Source: an uncultured Lachnospiraceae bacterium
Lineage (GTDB): Bacteria; Bacillota; Clostridia; Lachnospirales; Lachnospiraceae
DNA length: 24,229 nucleotides
NCBI GenBank assembly: GCA_910588535.1
Contig: CAJUOO010000051.1
Span: 1-24,229 of the forward strand
Direction: 5' to 3'
This document shows positions 1-7,701 of this stretch, piece after piece. The first letter of the stretch is position 1. Each line of letters begins with the position of its first letter. Under the pieces are notes generated by a model that saw nothing but the letters and a program-made list of their open reading frames with translations, did not search any database and was not told the origin of the DNA. Both the position numbers and the translations under genes were made by a program.

Positions 1-118
1 GGTACTTAGCGAGGTTTTTTACGAGCTTAGTATCCGTTACGTTTTTCACTAAGCGGGAGCGGGGTGACGGAGGAAAATAGTGGACTGGCTATACGGACCT
101 TTTCAGAAAATGATAAAA
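1..118 (-). repeat. Repeat element copy A (partial, diverged)
   Basis: Read on the minus strand this segment matches the core of copies B, C and D: a TCATTTTCTG outer part, then CCTCCGTCACCCCGCT, CGCTTAGTGAAAAACG, an ACTAAGCTCG-like box and CCTCGCTAAG. The window begins inside the element. Its outer arm (about 75-118) is much more diverged than in the other copies and the GAACTGCCTGTGG stretch is not recognisable, so this looks like an old copy. It lies upstream of the aspS T-box promoter. Confidence 0.7.
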
Positions 119-287
119 GAACACCCATCCTATAAAAAGTTATTAGAGAGTGTTGCATGTATATGATATCTTGTATAATTAAAGTTTATTGTGGCTGTCC
201 CACGAAATAGATAGTAGCCACAGCATAGAGGTTTTGTTGTAATTTGACTGTACATGGATATGGTGATCAAATTATTCTAGATAATAC
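119..287. other. Intergenic stretch without a recognisable gene
   Basis: I see no coding region here. The only structure is a 7-bp inverted repeat, TGTGGCT at 190-196 and AGCCACA at 216-222, with a 19-nt loop. It is not followed by a long T run, so calling it a terminator of an upstream gene would be weak. The stretch is AT-rich and leads into the promoter at 288. Confidence 0.4.
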
Positions 288-316
288 TTGCACATTATGA
301 ATTTTTATGTTAGTAT
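288..316 (+). promoter_or_regulatory. Promoter of the aspS-gatCAB operon
   Basis: A -35 box TTGCAC (288-293) and a -10 box TAGTAT (311-316) are separated by exactly 17 bp. The predicted start, around 323, is just ahead of the first conserved T-box sequences, which fits a sigma-A promoter for the leader RNA. Confidence 0.75.
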
Positions 317-322
317 GTATTG

Positions 323-590
323 CATTAGAGAAAGCGATGAAAGAGACTCCATCTGAGGAGTAACCGACAGGAATACAGTGTCACCGACTGAGAGCACTGT
401 TTGGGGAAAGCAGAATGGGGAACACTCTGGAGCTGGCAGGTTGAAAGCAGGTTTTTGTACTGGCGTAGGCTTGTCCGTCTGTGCGCGTTAAGCATAATCG
501 AGAGGAAGCGAGAGCTTCAAGGCGGGTGGTACCGCGGAATCGAGACTGATTTCGTCCCAGAATAGTGAGATATTCCGGGGCTTTTTTTAT
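323..590 (+). ncRNA. T-box leader, probable tRNA(Asn) specificity
   Basis: The T-box sequence AAGGCGGGTGGTACCGCGG is at 519-537, followed by an intrinsic terminator at 555-589. Stem I is recognisable: AGUA S-turn at 359-362, distal helix CAGTG/CACTG around an ACTGAGAG loop, and a 3' strand CTCT (425-428) that pairs with GGAG (357-360). The bases just before that strand are AAC followed by A (421-424), the usual place of the specifier codon, which reads asparagine. A T-box binds uncharged tRNA through the specifier and the ACCA end and then lets transcription continue. A tRNA(Asn) T-box ahead of aspS2-gatCAB is known in Clostridium acetobutylicum. The specifier was assigned by eye and is the least certain part. 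Confidence 0.9.
555..589 (+). terminator. T-box regulated intrinsic terminator
   Basis: CCCaGAATA pairs with TATTCcGGG around the loop GTGAGA and is followed by a run of seven T. The 5' arm starts soon after the ACCGCGG box, so the antiterminator and terminator can compete as expected of a T-box expression platform. Confidence 0.85.
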
Positions 591-801
591 GCACAGGGGA
601 GAGTGGGAAGTTAGCAGCGAAAGCTTTATGTAGCCCATACGGAGAGTAAGAGAAGTAACCTTTTCTACTCGATTGCACATAGAAGAGATAGGTTCACTGA
701 TCATAGGTGAATGGTGTGTAGACACGAGAACCAAGAAGAGGGGGATGTGGTGCATAAAAATCCTTCGGAAGAATAACTGGCAACAGGAGGGAGGATTAGA
801 T

Positions 802-2133
802 ATGAAATTTATTACAGGTGATGAGAGAAAAAAGACAGTGGAACTTAGGGAGCTTATGGATCAGGCGATGGAGGGAAGGTCTGTGACAGTGAATGGCGCT
901 GTGCACACAATTCGCGATATGGGAGAGGTAATTTTTGTGATTTTGCGAAAGAGTGCAGGGTTGGTGCAGTGCGTATGTGAAGCAGGTAGAATGGGGTCTG
1001 ATATCAGAGCTTTGAAGGAGGAATCCACGGTGGAAGTGGATGGAATAGTGATGGGCGAGGAGAGGGCGCCACATGGTTTTGAGATTCATCTGTCGAAAAT
1101 CCGAGTTCTGTCTGAGCCCTTTGAGGTCCTTCCGCTTGCAGTGAGTAAGTGGAAATTAAAGACTTCTTTGGAGACAAAGCTTTCTTTAAGACCGATCTCG
1201 CTTAGAAATGTTAGGGAGCGGGCAAAGTTTAAGCTTCAGGAGGGAATCGTCAGAGGATTTCGCGAGTTTCTGTCTATGCAGGGATTTACTGAGGTGAGGA
1301 CGCCCAAGATCACAGCTAAGGGTGCAGAGGGTGGATCAAATATTTTTAGACTTGATTATTTTGGTAAAAAGGCAGTGCTTGCCCAGAGCCCGCAGTTTTA
1401 TAAGCAGACAATGGTGGGAGTGTATGACAGAGTATTTGAGGTTGGACCGGTATTTCGTGCTGAGAAGCACAATACGGTCAGACATCTCAATGAATATACT
1501 GGTCTTGATCTTGAGATGGGATATATTGACGGCTTTGAGGATGTGATGGAGGTAGAGGCGGGATTTTTGCAGTATGCTAGTAAGCTTCTACAACAGGAAT
1601 ATAGAGAAGAATTGGAGCTTCTTGCTGTCACTCTTCCAAGGACAGACAGAATCCCGCAGGTTCGTTTTGATAAGGCCAAGGAACTTGTGGCGGAAAAATA
1701 TAACAGAAGAATCAGGAACCCTTATGATCTGGAGCCGGAGGAAGAGATGCTGATAGGGCGCTATTTTAAGGAAGAATATGATGCAGATTTTGTTTTTGTC
1801 ACACATTACCCTTCCAAGAAACGTCCATTTTATGCGATGGATGATCCAGAGGATAGCCGCTTTACGTTAAGCTTTGATCTGCTCTATAAGGGACTTGAAG
1901 TGACGACCGGAGGACAGAGAATCCATGAGTATCAGATGTTACTTGATAAAATAGCGACAAGAAATATGTCCACGGAGGGTATGGAGCCATATTTGATGAT
2001 ATTTAAGTATGGCATGCCACCACACGGAGGGCTGGGTATTGGACTAGAACGTCTGACAATGCAGCTATTAGGTGAGCAGAATGTGAGGGAGGCAGCACTT
2101 TTTCCCAGAGATCTTGGCAGGCTTGAGCCATAA
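802..2133 (+). CDS. aspS: Aspartyl-tRNA synthetase, archaeal type, probably non-discriminating
   Basis: Class II aminoacyl-tRNA synthetase of 443 residues, the length of the archaeal/eukaryotic-type AspRS and much shorter than the ~590-residue bacterial type with its GAD insert. An N-terminal OB-fold anticodon domain (about 15-105) precedes the catalytic core with motif 2 (FRAEKHNTVRH) and motif 3 (GIGLERL). In the OB fold the sequence GAVHTIRDMG carries His35 where discriminating archaeal enzymes have Trp, a feature linked to charging both tRNA(Asp) and tRNA(Asn). The start at 802 follows GGAGGGAGGATTAGAT; an in-frame ATG at 673 lacks a ribosome site. A leader of about 210 nt separates it from the T-box terminator. 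Together with gatCAB behind an Asn T-box, its inferred job is making Asp-tRNA(Asn) for amidation. A separate bacterial AspRS for tRNA(Asp) would be expected elsewhere in the genome. Confidence 0.93.
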   Translation: MKFITGDERKKTVELRELMDQAMEGRSVTVNGAVHTIRDMGEVIFVILRKSAGLVQCVCEAGRMGSDIRALKEESTVEVDGIVMGEERAPHGFEIHLSKIRVLSEPFEVLPLAVSKWKLKTSLETKLSLRPISLRNVRERAKFKLQEGIVRGFREFLSMQGFTEVRTPKITAKGAEGGSNIFRLDYFGKKAVLAQSPQFYKQTMVGVYDRVFEVGPVFRAEKHNTVRHLNEYTGLDLEMGYIDGFEDVMEVEAGFLQYASKLLQQEYREELELLAVTLPRTDRIPQVRFDKAKELVAEKYNRRIRNPYDLEPEEEMLIGRYFKEEYDADFVFVTHYPSKKRPFYAMDDPEDSRFTLSFDLLYKGLEVTTGGQRIHEYQMLLDKIATRNMSTEGMEPYLMIFKYGMPPHGGLGIGLERLTMQLLGEQNVREAALFPRDLGRLEP

Positions 2134-2213
2134 GAACTATGTGTGCACGCGAAAGCGGGCAGATGGAAGCAGGTTGAAAAATTAGTGTGGAAGAAGCGAG
2201 AAGGAGGTGCCTC

Positions 2214-2501
2214 ATGGCAGAGAAAATAACAGATGAGATAATAGAATATGTCGGGATTTTGGCAAAGCTTGAGATTTCTTTGGAGGAGAGAGAGCAGGCG
2301 AAACAGGATATGACAAGGATGCTTGATTATATGGATAAGTTAAATGAGTTAGAGACAGAGGGTGTGGAACCAATGTCACATGTATTTCCAGTTCATAATG
2401 TATTCCGTGAGGATATCGTTGCAGATGGAATGACAGAGGTTTTATCCAATGCTCCCGCAAAGAAGGATGGCTGTTTTATGGTTCCTAAGACAGTGGAGTA
2501 G
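2214..2501 (+). CDS. gatC: Asp-tRNA(Asn)/Glu-tRNA(Gln) amidotransferase subunit C
   Basis: Small subunit of the GatCAB amidotransferase, 95 residues, normal length. It wraps around GatA and GatB and stabilises their interface. The N-terminal helix DEIIEYVGILAKLEIS and the later segment LETEGVEPMSHVFP, with FREDIV following, are typical of GatC. The start at 2214 follows AAGGAGGTGCCTC; an upstream in-frame ATG at 2187 has no ribosome site. It is the first gat gene of the operon, with gatA starting 17 nt after its stop. Confidence 0.95.
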   Translation: MAEKITDEIIEYVGILAKLEISLEEREQAKQDMTRMLDYMDKLNELETEGVEPMSHVFPVHNVFREDIVADGMTEVLSNAPAKKDGCFMVPKTVE

Positions 2502-2518
2502 GGAAGGGAGGAAGAGAG

Positions 2519-4009
2519 ATGGAATTGATGCAGCTAACGGCCGTTGCACTTGGAAAAAAGCTGAGGGCAGGAGAGGTCAGTGTCAGGGAGGCAGTGGAGG
2601 CAGCTTTTGCACAGATAGAGAGTGTGGAAGATACGGTAGGCAGCTTTGTGACGACAGATAAGGATGCAGCACTGAGAAGAGCAGAACAGGTACAAAGCTT
2701 AATGGCGGAGGGAAAAATAATGGGGCCCCTTGCCGGTGTCCCCGTCGCTGTCAAGGACAATATCTGTACAAGGGATCTTCCCACAACCTGCAGCTCAAGG
2801 ATCTTGGAAGGATTTGTGCCAACCTATAATGCAGAAGTGATTGACAGACTAATGCAGGCAGGGGCGGTGGTGATTGGAAAGACGAATATGGATGAGTTTG
2901 CCATGGGTAGCACGACGGAGACTTCTGCATACAAAATAACCAGAAATCCGTGGAATAATGTACATGTTCCGGGAGGTTCTTCCGGTGGTTCCTGTGCGGC
3001 GGTGGCAGCAGAAGAGTGCTCTTACGCACTTGGCTCTGACACAGGTGGTTCCATTCGGCAGCCAAGTTCCTTCTGTGGAGTGACAGGGTTGAAGCCCACA
3101 TATGGAACAGTTTCCCGCTATGGGTTAATTGCCTATGGCTCTTCGCTTGACCAAATTGGACCAATTGCAAAGGATGTTACGGATTGTGCGGCAATTTTGG
3201 ATGTTATCGCGTCACACGATCCAAAGGACAGCACTTCGGTGAGAAGAGAAAGCTATCATTTTACCGATGCTCTGGTGGATGATGTAAAGGGATTGCGCGT
3301 TGGGATACCAAGAGATTATTTTATAGATGGCCTTGATGATGAGGTGAAGTGTGCTGTGCTATATGTGGCGGAGGAGCTTAGAAAAAAGGGTGCAGTTGTG
3401 GAGGAATTTGATCTAAGTCTTGTCGAGTATGCTATTCCGGCGTATTATATTATTGCGTCGGCGGAGGCAAGTTCTAATCTGGCCCGATTTGATGGGGTAA
3501 AGTATGGCTATCGTGCCAAGGAATATGAAGGGCTGCACGATATGTATAAGAAATCACGTTCAGAAGGATTTGGGCAGGAGGTAAAAAGAAGAATTATGCT
3601 GGGCTCCTTTGTGCTTAGCTCTGGCTATTATAATGCCTATTATATTAAGGCACTAAAGACCAAGGCATTAATAAAACAGGCATTTGACAAGGCATTTGCT
3701 CATTATGATATTCTTCTTGCTCCCACAGCACCGACGACAGCGCCAAAGATAGGGAAGAGCTTAAGTGATCCGATAAAGATGTATCTGGGAGACATCTATA
3801 CTATTTCTGCTAATCTTGCCGGTCTGCCGGGAATTAGTGTGCCGTGCGGGACAGACACAAAGGGGCTTCCAATCGGTGTACAGTTTCTTGGTGATTGTTT
3901 TCAGGAAAAGACAATTATTCGTGCAGCGTATGCTTTTGAGCAGATAAGAGGTTATCAGAGATGTCCGATATGTGAGAGGGGAGGGAGCAAGGATGAACAA
4001 ACAATATGA
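2519..4009 (+). CDS. gatA: Asp-tRNA(Asn)/Glu-tRNA(Gln) amidotransferase subunit A
   Basis: Glutaminase subunit of GatCAB, 496 residues, an amidase-signature enzyme that releases ammonia from glutamine (or asparagine) for delivery to GatB. The Ser-cisSer-Lys triad is visible as Lys79 (in AVKDN), Ser154 (in GGSSGGS) and Ser178 (in SDTGGSIRQP), the same numbers as in the well-studied staphylococcal enzyme. The start follows GGGAGGAAGAGAG. The C-terminus carries a short CPIC-containing tail and its last 17 nt overlap the start of gatB, which suggests translational coupling. Confidence 0.96.
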   Translation: MELMQLTAVALGKKLRAGEVSVREAVEAAFAQIESVEDTVGSFVTTDKDAALRRAEQVQSLMAEGKIMGPLAGVPVAVKDNICTRDLPTTCSSRILEGFVPTYNAEVIDRLMQAGAVVIGKTNMDEFAMGSTTETSAYKITRNPWNNVHVPGGSSGGSCAAVAAEECSYALGSDTGGSIRQPSSFCGVTGLKPTYGTVSRYGLIAYGSSLDQIGPIAKDVTDCAAILDVIASHDPKDSTSVRRESYHFTDALVDDVKGLRVGIPRDYFIDGLDDEVKCAVLYVAEELRKKGAVVEEFDLSLVEYAIPAYYIIASAEASSNLARFDGVKYGYRAKEYEGLHDMYKKSRSEGFGQEVKRRIMLGSFVLSSGYYNAYYIKALKTKALIKQAFDKAFAHYDILLAPTAPTTAPKIGKSLSDPIKMYLGDIYTISANLAGLPGISVPCGTDTKGLPIGVQFLGDCFQEKTIIRAAYAFEQIRGYQRCPICERGGSKDEQTI

Positions 4010-5429
4010 GACGGTGATTGGTCTGGAAGTTCATGTGGAGCTTGCCACGAAGACAAAAATCTTCTGTGCATGTTCGACAGAATTTGGCGGGGCACCAAAC
4101 ACTCATACCTGTCCGGTCTGCACAGGTATGCCCGGCTCTTTGCCCGTGCTGAATAAGCAGGTGGTTGAGTATGCCATGGCAGTGGGGCTTGCGACAAATT
4201 GCGTGATGAACCAATATTGTAAATTTGACAGAAAGAATTATTTCTATCCCGACAATCCGCAGAATTATCAGATTTCACAGCTCTATCTGCCCATCTGCCA
4301 CGACGGAGGGATCGAGATAGAGACAGCGGCGGGAAAGAAGTGGATTGGCATCCATGAGATTCATATGGAGGAGGATGCAGGAAAGCTGGTTCATGATGAG
4401 TGGGAGAACTGCTCTTTGGTAGATTATAATAGAAGTGGTGTACCTCTTATTGAGATTGTCTCTGAGCCCGATATGCGCACAGCAGATGAAGTAATAGCTT
4501 ATCTGGATAAATTAAGACTGATTATCCAGTATCTTGGGGCTTCTGACTGCAAGCTTCAGGAAGGATCTATGAGGGCGGATGTGAATCTGTCTGTCAGGGA
4601 GATTGGCTCAAGGGAGCTTGGGGTCAGAACAGAGATGAAGAATCTAAATTCCTTTAAAGCGATTGCCAGAGCGATAGAGGGAGAGAAAGCACGCCAGATA
4701 GAGCTGATTGAGGAAGGAAAAGAAGTGGTTCAGGAGACAAGGCGCTGGGATGATAATAAGGAATATTCATATGCCATGCGCTCTAAGGAGGATGCGAAAG
4801 ATTATCGTTATTTCCCTGAGCCAGATCTGGTGCCTGTTGTGATAAGTGATAAGTGGCTGGAGCGCGTGAGACAGAATCAGCCGGAGCTGCGAGATGAAAA
4901 GAGACTGCGCTACCAAAGAGAATATGACATACCGGAGTATGATATTAATCTTCTTACTTCCTCCAAAAAGCTGGCGGATATTTTTGAACATACCATAGCA
5001 CTCTGTCACAAGCCCAAGGAGGTTTCCAACTGGCTGATGGTGGAGACGATGCGCCTGTTAAAGGAGGCGGATCTGGAGCCAGAAGATATTACATTCTCGC
5101 CCATCCATTTGTCAAAGCTTATCGACCTTGTGGATTCAGGGAGCATAAACCGCACTGTGGCGAAGGAGGTATTTGAACACATTTTCAAGGAGGATATCGA
5201 TCCAGAGCGCTATGTGGAGGAGAATGGCTTGGCTGTCGTGAAGGATGAGGAGATTATATATCGTGCCATCGAGGAGGTACTAAGAGTGAATGAACAGTCT
5301 GTGAAGGATTATCACGCCGGCAAAACAAAGGCAATGGGATTCTTGGTTGGGCAGACAATGAAAGCATTAAAAGGGAAGGCAGATCCGGGAATGATAAATA
5401 CAATTCTTCGAGAGGCACTGGAAAAATAA
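3993..5429 (+). CDS. gatB: Asp-tRNA(Asn)/Glu-tRNA(Gln) amidotransferase subunit B
   Basis: Kinase/transamidase subunit of GatCAB, 478 residues. It phosphorylates the side-chain carboxylate of mischarged Asp-tRNA(Asn) or Glu-tRNA(Gln) and transfers ammonia to it. Seen near the N-terminus are GLEVHVEL, a CxC...CxxC zinc set (CAC ... CPVC), and the family signature DRKNYFYPDNPQNYQ; HMEEDAGKL follows. The C-terminal third is the helical/YqeY-like tRNA-binding tail. The start at 3993 follows GGGAGGGAGCAAGG and lies inside the end of gatA; the in-frame ATG at 3972 would add seven residues without a better ribosome site. Confidence 0.96.
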   Translation: MNKQYETVIGLEVHVELATKTKIFCACSTEFGGAPNTHTCPVCTGMPGSLPVLNKQVVEYAMAVGLATNCVMNQYCKFDRKNYFYPDNPQNYQISQLYLPICHDGGIEIETAAGKKWIGIHEIHMEEDAGKLVHDEWENCSLVDYNRSGVPLIEIVSEPDMRTADEVIAYLDKLRLIIQYLGASDCKLQEGSMRADVNLSVREIGSRELGVRTEMKNLNSFKAIARAIEGEKARQIELIEEGKEVVQETRRWDDNKEYSYAMRSKEDAKDYRYFPEPDLVPVVISDKWLERVRQNQPELRDEKRLRYQREYDIPEYDINLLTSSKKLADIFEHTIALCHKPKEVSNWLMVETMRLLKEADLEPEDITFSPIHLSKLIDLVDSGSINRTVAKEVFEHIFKEDIDPERYVEENGLAVVKDEEIIYRAIEEVLRVNEQSVKDYHAGKTKAMGFLVGQTMKALKGKADPGMINTILREALEK

Positions 5430-5497
5430 GGATAGTGAACGTTGAATCTATAGAATGATAAGAGATGTGGTTGATAGAGATAGGAGGGAATGGGACG

Positions 5498-6346
5498 ATG
5501 AAACGTGTACTTACAATACAGGATATTTCCTGTATAGGAAGGTGTTCTCTTACGGTGGCACTTCCGGTGCTGTCTGTTATGGGGCTTGAGACGGCTGTTT
5601 TGCCAACAGCACTATTATCAACACACACAGCATTTGAGGGCGTCTATAAAAAAGATATGACGGAGAGCATCGATCCTATTTTTCATCATTGGAACTCACA
5701 GAAGATAAGTTTTGATTCCATAGCCTGCGGCTATCTTGGGTCCGTGGAACAGATGGACATAGTCAGACAATATTTTTCTCTATGGAAGGGAAAGGCATTG
5801 CTTCTCATTGATCCAGTAATGGGAGATCAGGGAAAGCTCTATGCTGGGTTTGATGAGAACTACAGGAGGAACATGCGGATATTCTGTCAGTCTGCGGATG
5901 TACTGCTGCCAAATCTCACGGAGATGGCATATCTTCTTGGTGTGGATTATAGGAGCCTTCCAAAAGACAGAGAAGGTTATGAACAGCTTGCCCGTGAGCT
6001 TTCGAGGATTAACAATGGAATTGTGGTGATTAAGGGGATATCTCTCACAAGAACAATGATCGCCGTGCTTGCTTATCATGCAAGGACAGGGGAGATAGTA
6101 TTTTGTGAGAGAGAGAAGCTTGCTGTGGAGCCTTTTGGCACAGGGGATATTTTTGCGGCTGTCTGTCAGGGTGCATTGACAAAGGGAATGGAGCTTAAAA
6201 GGGCAGTGGAGCTTGCCATGGACTTTGTGCTAGAATGTATTAAGAGAACAATGGATGATCCAAAAAGGCGCTGGTATGGAGTGAACTTTGAGGAGGCGCT
6301 TCCGTTTTTGATCGCATCGGAGAATGATTCTGCATATTATATTTAG
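5498..6346 (+). CDS. pdxY: Pyridoxal/pyridoxamine kinase (PfkB/ribokinase fold)
   Basis: Cytoplasmic kinase of 282 residues that phosphorylates B6 vitamers in the salvage route to pyridoxal 5'-phosphate. The N-terminus VLTIQDISCIGRCSLTVALP and the segment LPTALLSTHTAF are typical of the PdxY/PdxK group. DPVMGDQGKLY and the anion-hole motif EPFGTGD, with probable catalytic Asp217, are clear. The start at 5498 follows GGAGGGAATGGGACG; the longer in-frame start at 5465 is less likely. It lies 68 nt after gatB with no terminator seen between, so it is probably part of the T-box operon. PdxY and PdxK cannot be told apart by eye, and the symbol is provisional. Confidence 0.88.
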   Translation: MKRVLTIQDISCIGRCSLTVALPVLSVMGLETAVLPTALLSTHTAFEGVYKKDMTESIDPIFHHWNSQKISFDSIACGYLGSVEQMDIVRQYFSLWKGKALLLIDPVMGDQGKLYAGFDENYRRNMRIFCQSADVLLPNLTEMAYLLGVDYRSLPKDREGYEQLARELSRINNGIVVIKGISLTRTMIAVLAYHARTGEIVFCEREKLAVEPFGTGDIFAAVCQGALTKGMELKRAVELAMDFVLECIKRTMDDPKRRWYGVNFEEALPFLIASENDSAYYI

Positions 6347-6370
6347 GAGAATGTAGAGACGAGGGATATA

Positions 6371-6943
6371 ATGGCAATCAAGATCTATGTGGATCAGGGA
6401 CATAATCCAGCCGGAAATGTAAATGCTGGAGCGACGGGGAATGGCTTGAACGAAGGAGAAATCACATATAATGTAGGCGCTTATCTGGCAGATATTTTGG
6501 ATTCGGATGAGCGCTTTTTGGTACGGACTTCCAGAAATACGCCGACGGAGGTTCTGGGCACCAGTAATGCGAGCAGCCTTGCCACACGCGTGCGAGAGGC
6601 AAATGAGTGGCAGGCAGATTATTTTATCAGTATACATGCCAATGCCAGCACAAATCCAGCAGCAAATGGATCAGAGATGTATGTGTATCGAAGAAATACT
6701 CCAGCGGAAGTTCTCGCAGAATATATTTTAGACGCGATGGTCACACTTGTGGGGACAAGAGACAACGGAGTGCGCACAAATCCGTCCTTGTATGTGCTGC
6801 GAAGAACGCAGATGCCTGCCGTGCTTGTGGAGCTTGCTTATATTACCAATGCTTCCGATGCCGCAAAGCTGCGGGATGAGCAATATGTATTTGCCTATTC
6901 TATCTATGTCGGTCTGCTGCGCTATCTAGGGCTGGAGTCTTGA
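6371..6943 (+). CDS. N-acetylmuramoyl-L-alanine amidase (Amidase_3), no signal peptide
   Basis: Zinc amidase of 190 residues, essentially one Amidase_3 catalytic domain, which cuts the bond between MurNAc and the peptide stem of peptidoglycan. Probable zinc ligands are His11 (DQGHNP), Glu30 (EITYNVG) and His79 (SIHANAS), and the probable catalytic Glu144 lies in VLVELAYITN. There is no signal peptide, membrane segment or wall-binding repeat. It is therefore either released by lysis or mother-cell lysis as in CwlC-type enzymes, or exported by another route. It starts 24 nt after the kinase gene with GAGGG as ribosome site. No phage genes are nearby, so an endolysin origin is not supported. Confidence 0.88.
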   Translation: MAIKIYVDQGHNPAGNVNAGATGNGLNEGEITYNVGAYLADILDSDERFLVRTSRNTPTEVLGTSNASSLATRVREANEWQADYFISIHANASTNPAANGSEMYVYRRNTPAEVLAEYILDAMVTLVGTRDNGVRTNPSLYVLRRTQMPAVLVELAYITNASDAAKLRDEQYVFAYSIYVGLLRYLGLES

Positions 6944-6968
6944 CGGAGAAATAGAATTTTGTTATAGT
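6940..6968 (+). promoter_or_regulatory. Promoter of the ECF-S/kinase unit, overlapping the amidase stop
   Basis: The -35 box TTGACG (6940-6945) contains the TGA stop codon of the amidase gene. After 17 bp comes TATAGT (6963-6968). The predicted start near 6975 gives a leader of about 130 nt. Confidence 0.7.
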
Positions 6969-7047
6969 AGGATAAGAAATATTAGCTGTAGCTGATAAAG
7001 GACAGAAGAACTGTCAGATAGTAAAGGTTAGATCTGTTAAACAGGAA

Positions 7048-7077
7048 AAGGAGGTGCCGGAATACTGGCGCCTCTTT
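7048..7077 (+). promoter_or_regulatory. Leader hairpin ahead of the ECF-S gene
   Basis: GAGGTGCC (7051-7058) pairs with GGCGCCTC (7067-7074) around an 8-nt loop, and flanking A/T and G-T pairs extend the stem to about 11 bp. A smaller GACAG/CTGTC hairpin precedes it (about 7001-7015). Only three T follow the main stem, so it is a poor terminator, but it could be part of an attenuator or ligand-binding leader. I could not match it to the TPP, FMN, preQ1, THF or cobalamin riboswitch patterns I know. Confidence 0.45.
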
Positions 7078-7107
7078 GGAGTTGCAAAAAGCAAAAGGAG
7101 GAATTAT

Positions 7108-7659
7108 ATGAAAACAGATACGAAAAAACTGGTGCTGTCCGGCGTATTTCTTGCCCTTGGATTGGTGCTTCCATTTTTGACTATGCAGATTCCCAGCATA
7201 GGAAATATGCTTCTGCCCATGCATATCCCTGTGTTGTTGTGCGGCTTTGTGTGTGGTGCTCCATATGGTTGTCTGGTCGGATTTTTTACCCCACTTGTGC
7301 GAAGCATGCTGTTTGGCATGCCAAAGCTGTTCCCGATGGCGGCAGGAATGGCATTTGAACTTGCGGCATATGGTCTTTTTGCGGGGCTTTTCTATAAGTT
7401 TTTTCGCAAGAATCAGGAGATGCTTCGCATGTATGCGTCATTGATTTTGGCCATGCTTGGCGGGCGTATGGTTTGGGCGGTGGCGGCAAAGCTGTTTTAC
7501 ACTATGGCAGGCATGAATTTCACAGTTCAGATATTTGTCGCGAGCGCATTTCTCAATGCAGTTCCCGGTATTATAATACAGCTTGTCTTAATTCCAGCAG
7601 TGGTTTATGCACTTAAGAAGGCAGGTGTAAGGTGGAACGAATATGAATTTTGCCGCTAA
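7108..7659 (+). CDS. ECF transporter substrate-binding (S) component, substrate unknown
   Basis: Integral membrane protein of 183 residues with about five to six hydrophobic segments, for example LVLSGVFLALGLVLPFL, LLPMHIPVLLCGFVCG, MAAGMAFELAAYGLFAGLFY and a C-terminal LIPAVVYALKKAGV. The segment PMHIPVLLCGFVCGAPYGCLVGFFTPLVRSMLFG is highly typical of S components of energy-coupling-factor vitamin importers, which borrow a shared EcfA-A'-T module encoded elsewhere. The start at 7108 follows AAAAGGAGGAATTAT; an upstream in-frame GTG at 7054 lies inside a hairpin and lacks proper spacing. It lies 42 nt upstream of a P-loop kinase, which hints at import followed by phosphorylation of the same compound. 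The proximity of pdxY makes a B6 vitamer possible, but this is only inference. Confidence 0.82.
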   Translation: MKTDTKKLVLSGVFLALGLVLPFLTMQIPSIGNMLLPMHIPVLLCGFVCGAPYGCLVGFFTPLVRSMLFGMPKLFPMAAGMAFELAAYGLFAGLFYKFFRKNQEMLRMYASLILAMLGGRMVWAVAAKLFYTMAGMNFTVQIFVASAFLNAVPGIIIQLVLIPAVVYALKKAGVRWNEYEFCR

Positions 7660-7701
7660 GCTTTCTATGTTCAAAATTGGTGCGAAAATGAGGATGAAAA
7701 G

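Noticed and set aside
381..755. 124-residue minus-strand open frame
   Set aside because: It lies across the T-box RNA and its terminator, has no ribosome site and shows no recognisable protein features.
673..801. N-terminal extension of AspRS by 43 residues
   Set aside because: The extension has no ribosome site and is not part of the AspRS fold; the ATG at 802 follows a strong GGAGGGAGG site.
6371..6943. Prophage remnant based on the amidase
   Set aside because: No holin, tail, integrase or other phage gene is near, and the gene is embedded in a housekeeping operon.
6969..7107. Known vitamin riboswitch (TPP, FMN, THF, preQ1) ahead of the ECF S gene
   Set aside because: The conserved core sequences of these classes are not present; only a simple hairpin is seen.
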